A stretch of 64,000 nt of DNA from Streptomyces sp. NBC_01260 (GCF_036226405.1 NZ_CP108464.1:5828001-5892000); one strand, 5' to 3'. Shown: positions 28,648 to 37,109, counted from the stretch's first letter. Made by a program: numbers and translations. The notes: a model not told the origin generated them from the letters alone.

Positions 28648-29577
28648 TCAGACCCCGAGGCCCGCGAAGGTGACCCCGGTCAGCTGCTCCGACGCCACCC
28701 ACAGCCGCTCGCTCGCCACATCGTTGAGCGTCCAGCCCGCCCGCCAGGACGGAGCGGGCGCACCGCGCCAGCCCAGCAGCCGCGGACCGGTGAACGAGTC
28801 GGGCCGGACGCCGGGTGCGGTGGCCGCGTACAGGGTGGGCAGGGCGCCCATGGCCGCGGGCTGGGCGATGATCCGGTTGCCGAGCTCGATGACCCGCTCC
28901 GCCGTCCTGCGGTTCTCCATCCGGACGCCCGCGGTCTGCAGATTGGTCGACGCGTAGCCCGGGTGCGCGGCGGCGGCGACCAGCCCGCTGCCGATGGCGG
29001 CGGTCCGCCGGGCCAGCTCGTGCACGAACAGCAGGTTGGCCGTCTTCGAGCGGCCGTAGGCGATCCAGCGGCGGTAGTTCCGCTCACTGTTGAGATCGCC
29101 CATGTCGATGTTGGACAGCACGTGCAGACCGCTGGACACGCTCACCACCCGCGCACCCGGGGTGCCGAGCAGCCTCGGCAGCAGCAGCCCGGTGAGGGCG
29201 AAGTGGCCGAGGTGGTTGACGCCGAACTGGGTCTCGAATCCGTCGGCGGTTCTCCCGTACGGAAGGGCCATCACACCGGCGTTGTTGATGAGCAGATCGA
29301 GCCGGTCCGCGGTGTACGCCGCGGCGAACTCCCGTACCGACGACAGATCGGCCAGATCCAGCGCGGCGAACTCCACGTCAGCGTCCGGTACCGCGGCGCG
29401 GATGCGGGCCGCCGCCTCCTTGCCACGGCGCTCGTCGCGGCAGGCGAGCAGCACCCGGGCACCGCGTCGCGCCAGCTCCCGTGCGGTGATCAGCCCGATA
29501 CCGCTGTTGGCTCCCGTCACCACGGCCGTACGGCCGCTCTGGTCGGGAAGGTCGTTCGCGTACCGGCGCTGGGTCAT
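28648..29577 (-). CDS. Short-chain dehydrogenase/reductase
   Basis: A 309-residue NAD(P)-dependent oxidoreductase with Rossmann motif TGANSGIG, the NNAGVMA motif, catalytic Ser (VSVSSGLHV) and YGRSKTANLLF (Tyr and Lys of YxxxK). It resembles the retinol-dehydrogenase-like SDRs of Streptomyces. It lies between the VOC gene (convergent) and the relic of a nitrite reductase. Substrate cannot be assigned. Confidence 0.9.
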   Translation of the reverse strand: MTQRRYANDLPDQSGRTAVVTGANSGIGLITARELARRGARVLLACRDERRGKEAAARIRAAVPDADVEFAALDLADLSSVREFAAAYTADRLDLLINNAGVMALPYGRTADGFETQFGVNHLGHFALTGLLLPRLLGTPGARVVSVSSGLHVLSNIDMGDLNSERNYRRWIAYGRSKTANLLFVHELARRTAAIGSGLVAAAAHPGYASTNLQTAGVRMENRRTAERVIELGNRIIAQPAAMGALPTLYAATAPGVRPDSFTGPRLLGWRGAPAPSWRAGWTLNDVASERLWVASEQLTGVTFAGLGV

Positions 29578-29606
29578 GGATCAAGCGTACGACCGGACGG
29601 TCCAAT

Positions 29607-29642
29607 GGCCGGAAGGGGCCGGTCGCCCGGCCCCTTCCGGCC
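29607..29642. terminator. Perfect 16-base-pair hairpin
   Basis: GGCCGGAAGGGGCCGG pairs exactly with CCGGCCCCTTCCGGCC around TCGC. It lies just beyond the 3' end of the nirB-like relic and before the SDR gene; it is probably the surviving terminator of the lost operon. Confidence 0.75.
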
Positions 29643-29665
29643 ACTTTCCGTGCGGGGAGTCCCGC

Positions 29666-29983
29666 TCAGTCCGCGCGGACCTCGAAGACCGGAACGGAGA
29701 CCCCGTCGTCGTCCAGCCAGGTGGAGGTGCGCTCCAGCCGGTCCGCGGTGCGGATGCGGAGCATCAGGAACCGGTCGGTCAGCCGCACCGGTTCGGCGTC
29801 GGACAGGTCCTGGGCGAGCAGGTCCGCGTGGCGCGGGGTGGCTCCGCCGTTGCCGCCCAGGTACAGGTTCCAGCCGCCGACGGTGGCGACGATCCCGAAG
29901 CCCTTGCCGCGGGCCTCCGCGCACTCCCGGGCGCAGCCGGAGACCGCCGACTTCAGCCTGTGCGGGGAGCGCAGGCTTCGGTA
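29666..29983 (-). pseudogene. C-terminal relic of nitrite reductase large subunit (NirB-like)
   Basis: 106 codons read YRSLRSPHRLKSAVSGCARE, then CAEARGKGFGIVATVGGWNLYLGG and later LTDRFLMLRIRTADRLERT. These are the siroheme/4Fe-4S region and following segment of NirB-type reductases, including two of the cluster Cys. A TGA (29984-29986) stands directly before the first Tyr and no upstream domains are present, so over 700 residues of the family are missing. It sits beside a TSUP transporter. Clearly non-functional alone. Confidence 0.75.
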
Positions 29984-30128
29984 TCACAGCTCCAGACGGT
30001 TCGGCCTGTGTGCTCATGGTGGAAGCGTGTCCGGTGTTACCCGAGCAAGCTCAGGGTTCGCTCAACTTTTCTGCCGCGGGGGCAGGGCGGTTGGACGCGA
30101 CACGTGCCGTTTCCTTAGGGTCGCGATC

Positions 30129-30917
30129 ATGCCTGACATAACCGTGACCACCCTCGTCGTGCTGTGCCTCGCCGCGGGCGCGGCCGGCTGGATCGACGCG
30201 GTGGTCGGCGGCGGCGGACTGCTCCTGCTGCCCGCACTGCTGCTGGGGCTGCCGCACGTCCCCGCCGCGCACATCCTCGGCACCAACAAGGCGGTCGCCA
30301 TCGTCGGCACGTCCGGCGCCGCCGTCGCCTACGCGCGCAAGGCGCCGGTGAAGGTCGGCACGGCGCTGCGGATCGGCCTCGCGGCCCTGGCCGGATCGAT
30401 GACCGGTGCCTTCTTCGCCGCCGGGATCAGCAGCGAGGTCCTTCGCCCGGTGATCATGGTGGTACTGCTGGCGGTCGCGGCGTTCGTGATGCTGCGGCCC
30501 CGGTTCGGCAGGGCGCCCGAGGACGGCGCGGCGCCCCCGGCCACCCGGGCCCGCACCGTCACCGCGATCGTCCTGGTGGGCGGCGGCATCGGCCTGTACG
30601 ACGGGCTGTTCGGACCGGGCACCGGCACCTTCCTGGTGCTGGCGCTGACCGCGGTGCTCCACCTCGATCTGGTGACGGCCTCCGCCAACGCGAAGATCGT
30701 CAACGTCTGCACCAACGGCGGCGCGCTGGCGATGTTCGCCTATCAGGGCAACGTGATGTGGCAGCTGGCCGGCCTGATGGCGGTGTTCAACCTGGCGGGC
30801 GGCCTGGTCGGGGCGCGGATGGCGCTGAGCAGGGGCACTGAGTTCGTCCGTGGGGTGCTGCTGGTCGTGGTGTTCTCGCTGGTCGCGAAGCTCGCCTTCG
30901 ACCAGTGGAACGCGTGA
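30129..30917 (+). CDS. TSUP-family (TauE/SafE) membrane transporter
   Basis: A 262-residue membrane protein with about eight helices arranged in two repeats. WIDAVVGGGGLLLLPALLL (helix 1) and GLYDGLFGPGTGTFLVLAL (start of the second half) are the two family signatures. Members export sulfite, sulfoacetate or related anions. ATG 30129 fits the family start. It is next to the nirB-like relic, but this is not enough to assign a substrate. Confidence 0.9.
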   Translation: MPDITVTTLVVLCLAAGAAGWIDAVVGGGGLLLLPALLLGLPHVPAAHILGTNKAVAIVGTSGAAVAYARKAPVKVGTALRIGLAALAGSMTGAFFAAGISSEVLRPVIMVVLLAVAAFVMLRPRFGRAPEDGAAPPATRARTVTAIVLVGGGIGLYDGLFGPGTGTFLVLALTAVLHLDLVTASANAKIVNVCTNGGALAMFAYQGNVMWQLAGLMAVFNLAGGLVGARMALSRGTEFVRGVLLVVVFSLVAKLAFDQWNA

Positions 30918-30950
30918 GCGCCGGGGGCCGGCCCGGTGCCGGGGAACTCG

Positions 30951-31020
30951 GTGTCGGCGCCCCGGGCTTCAGCACCACGGGTGTCAGCGCCATGAGTGTC
31001 GGCGTCCTGGGTGTCAGCGC
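30951..31020. repeat. Short GTGTCRGCGY repeats
   Basis: GTGTCGGCGC or GTGTCAGCGC-type decamers start at 30951, 30981, 30996 and 31011, spaced by multiples of 15 bases. They fill the gap between the transporter and the convergent sortase and touch the sortase stop. Confidence 0.7.
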
Positions 31021-31637
31021 ACTGAGGTGAGGTGCGCGTAGGCCACCACGTTGCCCTCGTAACCCGTCGACTCGGAGAATCCGCCGCCGCAGGTGATCAG
31101 CCGCAGCGAGGCGTGTTCGGAGGCCCCGTACACCCGCTTGTCGGGGAAGTCCTTGCTGTCGTAGACCTCGATGGCGTCGAGCGCGAAGACGGCGGTGCGG
31201 CCGTCCTGCCGGAGCACCTCGACGGTGCTGCCCTTCTTCAGCGAGCCCAGGTCGTAGAAGACGGACGGGCCCTGGGCGTTGTCGACATGGCCCGCGACGA
31301 TCGCACTGCCCTTGGCACCCGGCGGGGTGCCGTCCTTGTACCAGCCGACGATGTCGGTGTTCCCGGCCGGAGGCACATCGAGGCTGCCGTCCGGGCCGAG
31401 CCCGAGCCGCATCATCGGGGCGTCCACCCGGATGCTGGGGATCCGGATGCGGACGGGGGCCGAGGGGCGCAGCGGTTCGGCGACCACTGATCCCGGCAGC
31501 ATTTCCGGCCCGGCGGCGAAGCCCTGGGCGGAGGCCGGGCCCGGCGGGGCCAGACGGGTGTCCGCGCCGTTCTGGATCAGCCAGACACCGGCCAGTGCCG
31601 CGACGACGAGCAGCCAGCCCTTGGCCTTCTGGGACAC
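31014..31637 (-). CDS. Class F sortase
   Basis: A 207-residue transpeptidase of the cell surface. One N-terminal helix (LLVVAALAGVWLIQN) anchors it. The sortase barrel shows RIPSIRVDAPM, catalytic His in IVAGHVDNAQG and catalytic Cys in LRLITCGGGF, both typical of class F. GTG start with CGGAGG upstream. Class F enzymes of actinobacteria are poorly understood and may process surface proteins. The gene upstream, also on the minus strand, encodes a secreted repeat protein with a C-terminal membrane helix, a possible substrate or partner, though it has no LPXTG. Confidence 0.92.
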   Translation of the reverse strand: MSQKAKGWLLVVAALAGVWLIQNGADTRLAPPGPASAQGFAAGPEMLPGSVVAEPLRPSAPVRIRIPSIRVDAPMMRLGLGPDGSLDVPPAGNTDIVGWYKDGTPPGAKGSAIVAGHVDNAQGPSVFYDLGSLKKGSTVEVLRQDGRTAVFALDAIEVYDSKDFPDKRVYGASEHASLRLITCGGGFSESTGYEGNVVAYAHLTSVR

Positions 31638-31754
31638 GGTCGTCCTCCGGGTGACGAAGGTGGATGCGGTGACGACGATGGATGCGGTTTCCGTCCCGGC
31701 GGCGCTGGGCCACCGGAACGGAAACCAGGCGGTACGGAGCGGTGGAAGCCTCCG

Positions 31755-32843
31755 TCAGCTGTCGTCCTGCGTGCCGCTCGCCCGGCGACGCAGGAGCCAG
31801 GCTCCGCCGACGGCGGTCGCGGCGAGAACGCCGGCGCCCGCCGTGATCTGGGTGGTGTCCGGTCCGACGCTGCCGCCGACACCGGCCCTGACGTGCCCCG
31901 TGGGGGCGGTGGGTGCGGCCGAGGTGCGGTGGCCGGAGGAGGTCTCGAAGTCCGACGAGCTCTCCTGCGCGGCGGAGCTCTCGGGCTCGGCCTGGCTCGG
32001 CCGCTCGCCGGAGGTGTCGCGGCCCGGAGCCGTGGGGGCGTCCGGCACGAGGGCGGAACCGTCTGCCTCGGCCTCGTCGCGGCCGAGGGAGTCGAAACTG
32101 GAGGAGTCGCGGGCAGAGGAGTCGGAGGAGTCCGCGGGGGAGGCCTTCTCGGAGCCGTCCGGAGCCGTGTCCGTCCGGGCGGCTCCGGTGCTGTCCCTGC
32201 CCGTGGTGCCGGTGGGGTCGGGGGTGCTCCTGCCCGCGGTGCCGGCGGGGTCGGCGGTGTCCCTGCCCGCGGCACCGGTGGGGTCGGTGCTCTCCCTGCC
32301 CGTGGTGCCGGTGGGGTCGGCGCTGCTCCTGCCCGCGGTACCGGCGGGGTCGGCGGTGTCCCTGCCCGCGGCACCGGTGGGGTCGGTGCTCTCCCTGCCC
32401 GTGGTGCCGGTGGGGTCGGCGCTGCTCCTGCCCGCGGTACCGGCGGGATCGGCGTCGTCCCTGCCCGTGGTGCCGGCGGCCTTCACCTTGATCTCGCCGG
32501 TGGCCCGCTTGCCGTTCTCGCAGGCCACATCGATGCTGTACGGGCCGGGCTCGACGTTGCCCGGTACCCGGAACGAACCGGCCAGGACCTCCTTGAGGGT
32601 GGCCGGTGCCAGCGCGAAGCGGGACGCGTCCAGGGAGCTCGCGTCGCCGGTCGCACCGGTGTCACCCCCGCAGGCTTTGGTGTTCACGGTGACCGTGGTC
32701 CCCGGAGCCGCGCTCGCCGGGGTGATCTCCAGCGGGCCCAGTTCTTCCCCGTACGCCGACGGGGCGGCGGCACAGAGGCCGAACGCGGCGGCGGCGAGGG
32801 CCGCGGCGGCGGTGCCGGTCACGAGGCGAGCAGGACTGCGCAT
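31755..32843 (-). CDS. Secreted, repeat-rich membrane-anchored surface protein
   Basis: A 362-residue exported protein. Signal peptide residues 1-32. Residues 33-122 form a small beta domain with two Cys (TKACGGD, DVACENG), probably disulfide-linked. Residues about 125-222 are nine copies of an 11-residue Gly/Thr/Asp/Pro repeat. A Ser/Asp/Glu-rich stalk follows, then a C-terminal helix (AGAGVLAATAVGGAWLL) and RRR tail. No LPXTG motif is present. GGAGGA precedes the ATG at 32843. Probably co-transcribed with the class F sortase 117 bases downstream; a wall-spanning adhesin-like or structural role is inferred. Confidence 0.75.
   Translation of the reverse strand: MRSPARLVTGTAAAALAAAAFGLCAAAPSAYGEELGPLEITPASAAPGTTVTVNTKACGGDTGATGDASSLDASRFALAPATLKEVLAGSFRVPGNVEPGPYSIDVACENGKRATGEIKVKAAGTTGRDDADPAGTAGRSSADPTGTTGRESTDPTGAAGRDTADPAGTAGRSSADPTGTTGRESTDPTGAAGRDTADPAGTAGRSTPDPTGTTGRDSTGAARTDTAPDGSEKASPADSSDSSARDSSSFDSLGRDEAEADGSALVPDAPTAPGRDTSGERPSQAEPESSAAQESSSDFETSSGHRTSAAPTAPTGHVRAGVGGSVGPDTTQITAGAGVLAATAVGGAWLLRRRASGTQDDS
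32178..32474 (-). repeat. 33-base tandem repeats within the surface protein
   Basis: Nine units of 33 bases encode variants of ADPTGTTGRES. Three units form a 99-base higher-order repeat present twice almost identically (32238-32435), so the array grew recently by duplication of three units. Copy number probably differs among strains. Confidence 0.9.
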
Positions 32844-33236
32844 GGGGGGTTCCTCCGGGCAAGGGGCGCTGGCGGGTGTGTCCTGGCTCCGAGCTAACGG
32901 CCGGGCGGCCGCCCACGCCTGTTGACACCGAGTCAGCTGCCACCCGCCCGGACCGGCGCAGCCTCCTTGCCATACGGCATGTGTGCAGGTCAGGGCGGTG
33001 GTGGCGGGGGAGGTCCGGCACCCTTCGGTATCCGGTGCCGATCGGGTGATGACCCCCGAACGGGGTGTGGTGCACGTCACATGCATGACCTTGCGGTCGA
33101 GGGGCACACGCACCACACCCCCCACGGGACGGCGTCCCCCCGCCGCCTCCGGCCGCCGCCCTCATCGGACCCACCCCCCCTGGGCCCGATGAGGGCGGCT
33201 CCCTGTCCGCAGAGGTGTGTCAGGGGAGGGGCGCGC
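32844..33236. other. 393-base intergenic region
   Basis: Between the surface-protein start and the DUF5990 stop. It holds the terminator at 33155-33199. A GTGTGGTGCACGTCACATGCATG stretch near 33064 (split here by several small palindromes) may belong to the surface-protein promoter. No gene seen. Confidence 0.4.
33155..33199. terminator. Terminator after the DUF5990 gene
   Basis: GCCGCCCTCATCGG (33155-33168) and CCGATGAGGGCGGC (33186-33199) form a perfect 14-base-pair stem, 38 bases past the stop of the minus-strand gene. Confidence 0.75.
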
Positions 33237-33743
33237 TCATGCCGGGGCGGCGGCGGACCACTCGATGACCGGCGGCCGGACCCGGGCGCAGAGCGGCTGG
33301 CCCTTGGCGTCGGAGAGCGGCAGCCGTGCGGTGAGATGCCCGGAGCGTGCGGCCGCTTCGAGGGTGTCCGCCCCGATGTCGGCGAACATCAGCTTGGCCC
33401 GCCGGAACATCGAGAAGAGCCCGTTCTCGTCGACCGTCCCCCATGACAGGTAGACGAAGCGCCCCCCGAGCCTGTCCTGTACGTACGGCCCGCTGATCTC
33501 GACACCGTCCGCGGAGGCGGAGGCGGAGGCGGTGGCGGTGCAGTCCAGGGTCCAGGAGGCTGACGGGGCGTCCCCGGGAAGCAGCCCGAGAAGTTCGCCG
33601 GGCCGGTCCTTGCGCTGCACGCCCACGTGGATGTTCTCGTAGCCGGCGAAGTCGCCGCCCGGCCCGCAGGCACGGCCGGGCAGGCGTGAGCCCTCGATAT
33701 GGATCTGCATGCGCGACTGCGGGCCTTCGGTGGGGATCTCCAT
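33237..33743 (-). CDS. DUF5990-family protein
   Basis: A 168-residue cytoplasmic protein. MQIHIEGSRLPGRACGPG, ENIHVGVQRKDRPGELLG and PGDAPSASWTLDC match the DUF5990 family of actinobacteria, whose function is unknown. ATG 33743 has an AG-rich site upstream; the ATG at 33710 is the alternative and matches where many family members begin. A short run of alternating Ala/Ser codons interrupts the middle. It may be co-transcribed with the class IV aminotransferase 84 bases upstream on the same strand. Confidence 0.75.
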   Translation of the reverse strand: MEIPTEGPQSRMQIHIEGSRLPGRACGPGGDFAGYENIHVGVQRKDRPGELLGLLPGDAPSASWTLDCTATASASASADGVEISGPYVQDRLGGRFVYLSWGTVDENGLFSMFRRAKLMFADIGADTLEAAARSGHLTARLPLSDAKGQPLCARVRPPVIEWSAAAPA

Positions 33744-33826
33744 GTGCCCATGGTCCCCTCTCGGGGTCCCGCCCTTGACCTGCCGTGCGCCGGGGGCGTC
33801 CCGCGGCCCGGTCGGGGGCGGAGGGC

Positions 33827-34627
33827 TCAGACCGTGTCCCAGGGCGCCCTCTCGTAGGCCGCTTCCAGCCGCCTCATCAGCTCCTCGTCCACCGTGAACG
33901 CGGTGTCGTCGATCCGCCGGACCGGCGCCATGCCCTGCGAGTTGGTGACGAAGGCCGACCGGTAGGCCCCCAGCCCGTCCAGCGTCACCGGACTGTGCCG
34001 CGACCGGACCCCCATGCCGGGGAACTCCTGCTCCAGCAGGGCCATGGTGGTACCGAGCAGCGCGGGAGCCTGCGGCCAGACGACCGAATCGCCGTCCCAG
34101 AAACCGATGTTGGTGAACGACCCCTCGGTCACCGAGCCGTCCGGCAGGGTCAGCACCGCATCGTCGAAGCCCGCGCGGGAGGCGAGGTTCCCGTAGTACG
34201 TCTGGCCGAAATCGCCGGGGCGCTTGAGCTGCGGCACGGTACGGGCGTACGGGACGGACATCATGCTCTTCGGTCCGGTGGGCATCCTCGCCGGTCCGCG
34301 CACCGTCACCATGACGGTCGTCGCTGTGGCGCCCGGCGGCAGGAACCCGTGCACCCGCACCGAGCCGTCCACGACCCCCGCGCCCCGCAGGGCGTGCCGG
34401 ATCAGCTCGCGCACCCGTCCGCCGTCCAGCGGGAGTTCGAAGAGCGCCCGGTTCGCGCCGTCCAGCCGGTCCAGGTGCAGCCGGAGCCCGCGTACCCGGC
34501 CCTCCCTGACCTGCATCGCGGTGAAATGGCCGTAGTTGAAGAAGGCGGCGGTCCGCAGATCGTCCTCGGTGGCCGGATGTCCGTCGAACTCGGCGTACGG
34601 GACCGGTGTGACTGCTGGAGTCGTCAT
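33827..34627 (-). CDS. Class IV (branched-chain/ADCL-like) PLP aminotransferase
   Basis: A 266-residue fold-type IV PLP enzyme. LHLDRLDGANRALF lies in the small domain. The probable PLP Lys is in PQLKRPGDFG, spaced about 20 residues from FDDAVLTLPDGSVTEGSFTN, which carries the cofactor-phosphate and substrate loop. This spacing matches aminodeoxychorismate lyase-like members. The reaction (D-amino acid or branched-chain transamination, or ADC lyase) cannot be fixed from sequence. ATG 34627 is preferred over GTG 34636. Divergent from the FMN reductase. Confidence 0.85.
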   Translation of the reverse strand: MTTPAVTPVPYAEFDGHPATEDDLRTAAFFNYGHFTAMQVREGRVRGLRLHLDRLDGANRALFELPLDGGRVRELIRHALRGAGVVDGSVRVHGFLPPGATATTVMVTVRGPARMPTGPKSMMSVPYARTVPQLKRPGDFGQTYYGNLASRAGFDDAVLTLPDGSVTEGSFTNIGFWDGDSVVWPQAPALLGTTMALLEQEFPGMGVRSRHSPVTLDGLGAYRSAFVTNSQGMAPVRRIDDTAFTVDEELMRRLEAAYERAPWDTV

Positions 34628-34678
34628 GCGTTCCACCGTATGCCGACACGCCCGGCGGAGGGGGCGGTTGCCCGGCGC

Positions 34679-34709
34679 TTGACCTCAACCATGATTGAGG
34701 CGTGAGCCT
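34679..34709 (+). promoter_or_regulatory. SoxR-type promoter/operator
   Basis: CCTCAACCATGATTGAGG (34683-34700) is an 18-base inverted repeat that matches SoxR boxes. It sits between TTGACC (34679-34684) and GAGCCT (34704-34709) with a 19-base spacer, the long spacer typical of MerR-family activated promoters. The downstream gene is an FMN reductase, like a known SoxR target in S. coelicolor. Confidence 0.75.
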
Positions 34710-34715
34710 CTTCCC

Positions 34716-35357
34716 ATGGACCTCACCACAGCCACAGCCACGGCCGCAGTTGCCGCCACTGCCGCCGCCGCCTCCGGCGACGCCCCCCTGAAGGTCGCGG
34801 TCATTCTCGCCAGCAACCGCGAGGGCCGCTTCGCCCCCGTCGTCGCCGACTGGTTCCTCTCCCGCACCGACGGCCACCCCGCCGTCGTGACCGACCTGGT
34901 CGATGTCGCCGGACTCGACCTCCCGACCGTGCACTCGTACCGCCCCGGATCCGAGGTGCGGGACCGACTGGCCGAGGTCGCGGGCCGGTTGGCGGCCGCC
35001 GACGCCTTCGTCGTCGTCACCCCCGAGTACAACCACTCCTACCCGGCCCCGCTCAAGAACCTCATCGACTGGCACTTCACCGAATGGCAGGCCAAACCCG
35101 TCGCCTTCGTCTCCTACGGAGGGGTCTCCGGCGGGCTGCGCGCGGTCGAGCACCTGCGGCAGGTCTTCGCCGAACTGCACGCCGTCTCGATCCGCGACAC
35201 CGTCTCCTTCCACAACGCCGGCGCGCTGTTCGACGACGAGGGCAGGCACCGGGACCCGGCCGGTCCCGACGCCGCCGCGAAGTCGCTGCTCGACCAGCTG
35301 GTGTGGTGGGGCCGGGCGCTGCGGGACGCGAAGGAGGTGCGGCCGTACGGCGGCTGA
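34716..35357 (+). CDS. NAD(P)H-dependent FMN reductase, SoxR-regulon type
   Basis: A 213-residue flavodoxin-fold oxidoreductase. KVAVILASNREGRFAP binds the flavin phosphate and TPEYNHSYPAPLKNLIDW is the NADPH-dependent FMN reductase signature (about residues 100-117). The first 25 residues are an Ala/Thr-rich tail. It follows a clear SoxR-like operator, so it probably responds to redox-cycling compounds. In S. coelicolor an orthologous reductase (SCO2478, as I recall) belongs to the SoxR regulon. ATG 34716 is the first ATG after the operator; a TTG at 34695 lies within the operator and is unlikely. Confidence 0.9.
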   Translation: MDLTTATATAAVAATAAAASGDAPLKVAVILASNREGRFAPVVADWFLSRTDGHPAVVTDLVDVAGLDLPTVHSYRPGSEVRDRLAEVAGRLAAADAFVVVTPEYNHSYPAPLKNLIDWHFTEWQAKPVAFVSYGGVSGGLRAVEHLRQVFAELHAVSIRDTVSFHNAGALFDDEGRHRDPAGPDAAAKSLLDQLVWWGRALRDAKEVRPYGG

Positions 35358-35425
35358 CCGGGCGGCAGCGGGCCCCGCACCCGACAATCGGGGGAGGACC
35401 GCTGCCGACTCCGAGGAGACCGAAG

Positions 35426-35791
35426 GTGACTTCGCCCGCATGGCTGACCGTTCTGACCACGACGGACAGTGAGGAGAAGGCCCGGCTGCTGGCGCAGGGC
35501 GTGGTGGAGGCGCGGCTCGCCGCCTGCGTACAGATCTCCGCGCCCGTCATCTCGGTCTACCGGTGGCAGAACGCCATCGAGACCACCGAGGAGTGGCAGC
35601 TGCTCCTGAAGACCACGGCCGAGCGGTACGACGAACTGGAGGCCCATCTCCAGGAGGCGCACGACTACGACACCCCGGAGATCATCGCGATCCCGGTGGT
35701 ACGGGGCAGCGCCGGCTACCTCGGCTGGGTGTCGGCGGAGACCGCACCGGTCACCTCGGGAGGGAGCCGAGGGCCCCGGCCGCCGCGATGA
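35426..35791 (+). CDS. cutA: Divalent-cation tolerance protein CutA
   Basis: A 121-residue protein with the trimeric ferredoxin-like CutA1 fold: VLTTTDSEEKARLLAQGVVE, AACVQISAPVISVYRW and TPEIIAIPVVRGSAGYLGWV. GTG 35426 has GAGGAG eight bases upstream. The C-terminal 15 residues are a Gly/Pro/Arg tail. The family is linked to copper tolerance, but the molecular role is unclear. It ends seven bases from a convergent gene. Confidence 0.92.
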   Translation: MTSPAWLTVLTTTDSEEKARLLAQGVVEARLAACVQISAPVISVYRWQNAIETTEEWQLLLKTTAERYDELEAHLQEAHDYDTPEIIAIPVVRGSAGYLGWVSAETAPVTSGGSRGPRPPR

Positions 35792-35798
35792 GGCGTGC

Positions 35799-36533
35799 TC
35801 ACCCGACGTCTGCCGCGAGCGCCGTTTCCACTCCCGGCTCCCGGGGGCCCAGGAACTGCGGGTCGGGCTTGAACAGCGCGTCCAGGGCCGCCTTCCCCGC
35901 CGCGGCGATCTCCCGCGTCCCGCCGTAGTACCAGGTCGCGTCGTGCACGGCATCGACCCCGACGCCGTACGCGTCGATCCCCGCCGCCCGGCAGAGCGCG
36001 ATCGCCCGCCGGACATGGAAGCCCTGGGTCACCAGCACGGCCCGGTCCACCCCGAAGATCTTCTTGGCCCGGACGCACGAGTCCCAGGTGTCGAAGCCGG
36101 CGAAGTCGCTGACGATCCTGCTGTCCGGCACCCCGTGCCCGACCAGGAACGTGCGCATCGCGTCCGGCTCGTCGTACTCCACCCGGCTGTTGTCACCGGT
36201 CACCAGCACGACCTTCACCTTCTTGTCCCGGTACAGCTCGGCCGCGGCCCGCAGCCGGTTCGCGAGATACGGGGACGGCTTCCCGTCCCACAGCCCCGCC
36301 CCGAACACCACGGCGACCTCCCGCGCGGGCGCGTCCGCCGTCGTCCTGACCCGGGCGTCGGCGACCGAGTGCATCCAGGTGGCGGGTGCCAGGCCCAGCA
36401 CACAGGCGACCATCACCCCCTGCACGGCCCGGCGCCGCCCCCGGCGGGTCCGCGGCAGCCGGGGCCGCAGCCGGGCGGCCGTTCTCCTCAGCCAACCCCG
36501 GCCCGTCCCCGCACCCCGTCGCTTCAGCCGCAT
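35799..36533 (-). CDS. SanA/YdcF-like (DUF218) membrane protein
   Basis: A 244-residue protein. The N-terminal 38 residues are very Arg-rich, then one membrane helix (VQGVMVACVLGLAPATWM). The DUF218 domain shows VAVVFGAGLWDGKPSPYLANR, VTGDNSRVEYDEPDAM and VTQGFHVRRAIALCRAAGI. The family includes SanA (vancomycin exclusion) and ElyC and is thought to affect envelope synthesis from the outer membrane face. No operon partner. Exact function unknown. Confidence 0.9.
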   Translation of the reverse strand: MRLKRRGAGTGRGWLRRTAARLRPRLPRTRRGRRRAVQGVMVACVLGLAPATWMHSVADARVRTTADAPAREVAVVFGAGLWDGKPSPYLANRLRAAAELYRDKKVKVVLVTGDNSRVEYDEPDAMRTFLVGHGVPDSRIVSDFAGFDTWDSCVRAKKIFGVDRAVLVTQGFHVRRAIALCRAAGIDAYGVGVDAVHDATWYYGGTREIAAAGKAALDALFKPDPQFLGPREPGVETALAADVG

Positions 36534-36644
36534 GAGAGCGCCCTCGTTCCTGTCTGTCCTGTGCCGTACCGAACTGTCCCCTCATGTCTTGACGACAGGA
36601 CCGGCCAAAGGGTTCTCCGGGGCGGCTGTCGGCGGTATCGGCCG

Positions 36645-36960
36645 ATGCTGCTCCCACGGCTGATCGACTCAGATCTCGACGGCACCCTGCTGCGCGACGA
36701 CGGCACGCCCCGCGCCCCGCGCCCTGCGCGCGCTCGAGCTGGAGATCAGCGCGCCCCGCGTCACCGAGGCCGGCACCCTGTCGGCGCTGTGCGCCGGGCA
36801 GGGCATCGACGCCGCCGAGGTCATCGCCTTCGGCGACATGCCCAACGACCTCACCGTCCTCGACCGGGCCGGCACCGGAACACCCTCAGGAGTTCCCGCC
36901 CCTCGACAGCACGGCGCACGAGCCCCTTGCCCCCGCCGCCCAGGCCGCACCGTGGATCGC
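36645..36960 (+). pseudogene. Relic of a Cof-type HAD hydrolase
   Basis: The first frame reads LLPRLIDSDLDGTLLRDDGT, the HAD motif I with nucleophile Asp. A second frame, shifted by one, reads ALELEISAPRVTEAGTLSAL then IDAAEVIAFGDMPNDLTVLD, the region before and including motif IV. The roughly 150-residue cap region is absent and the reading frame changes at about 36715-36735. The remaining sequence to 37086 is not family-like. Intact homologues usually stand at this place in Streptomyces beside dgt or serS. Confidence 0.75.
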
Positions 36961-37109
36961 CGCAGCCCCGCTCGGCGCCCACGGCGATGGCCCAGGCTGC
37001 TGCCGCACCGCTACGACCAGGCACGGACGGCCGGTGTCCCGGCACACGAAACTCCTATGAACACACATTTCCTGGCGTCCGCCTGAGCCCTCATGTCAGC
37101 CCGGCCGAT

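Noticed and set aside
31755..32843. Sortase substrate with LPXTG
   Set aside because: No LPXTG-like motif precedes the C-terminal helix; only the general layout fits.
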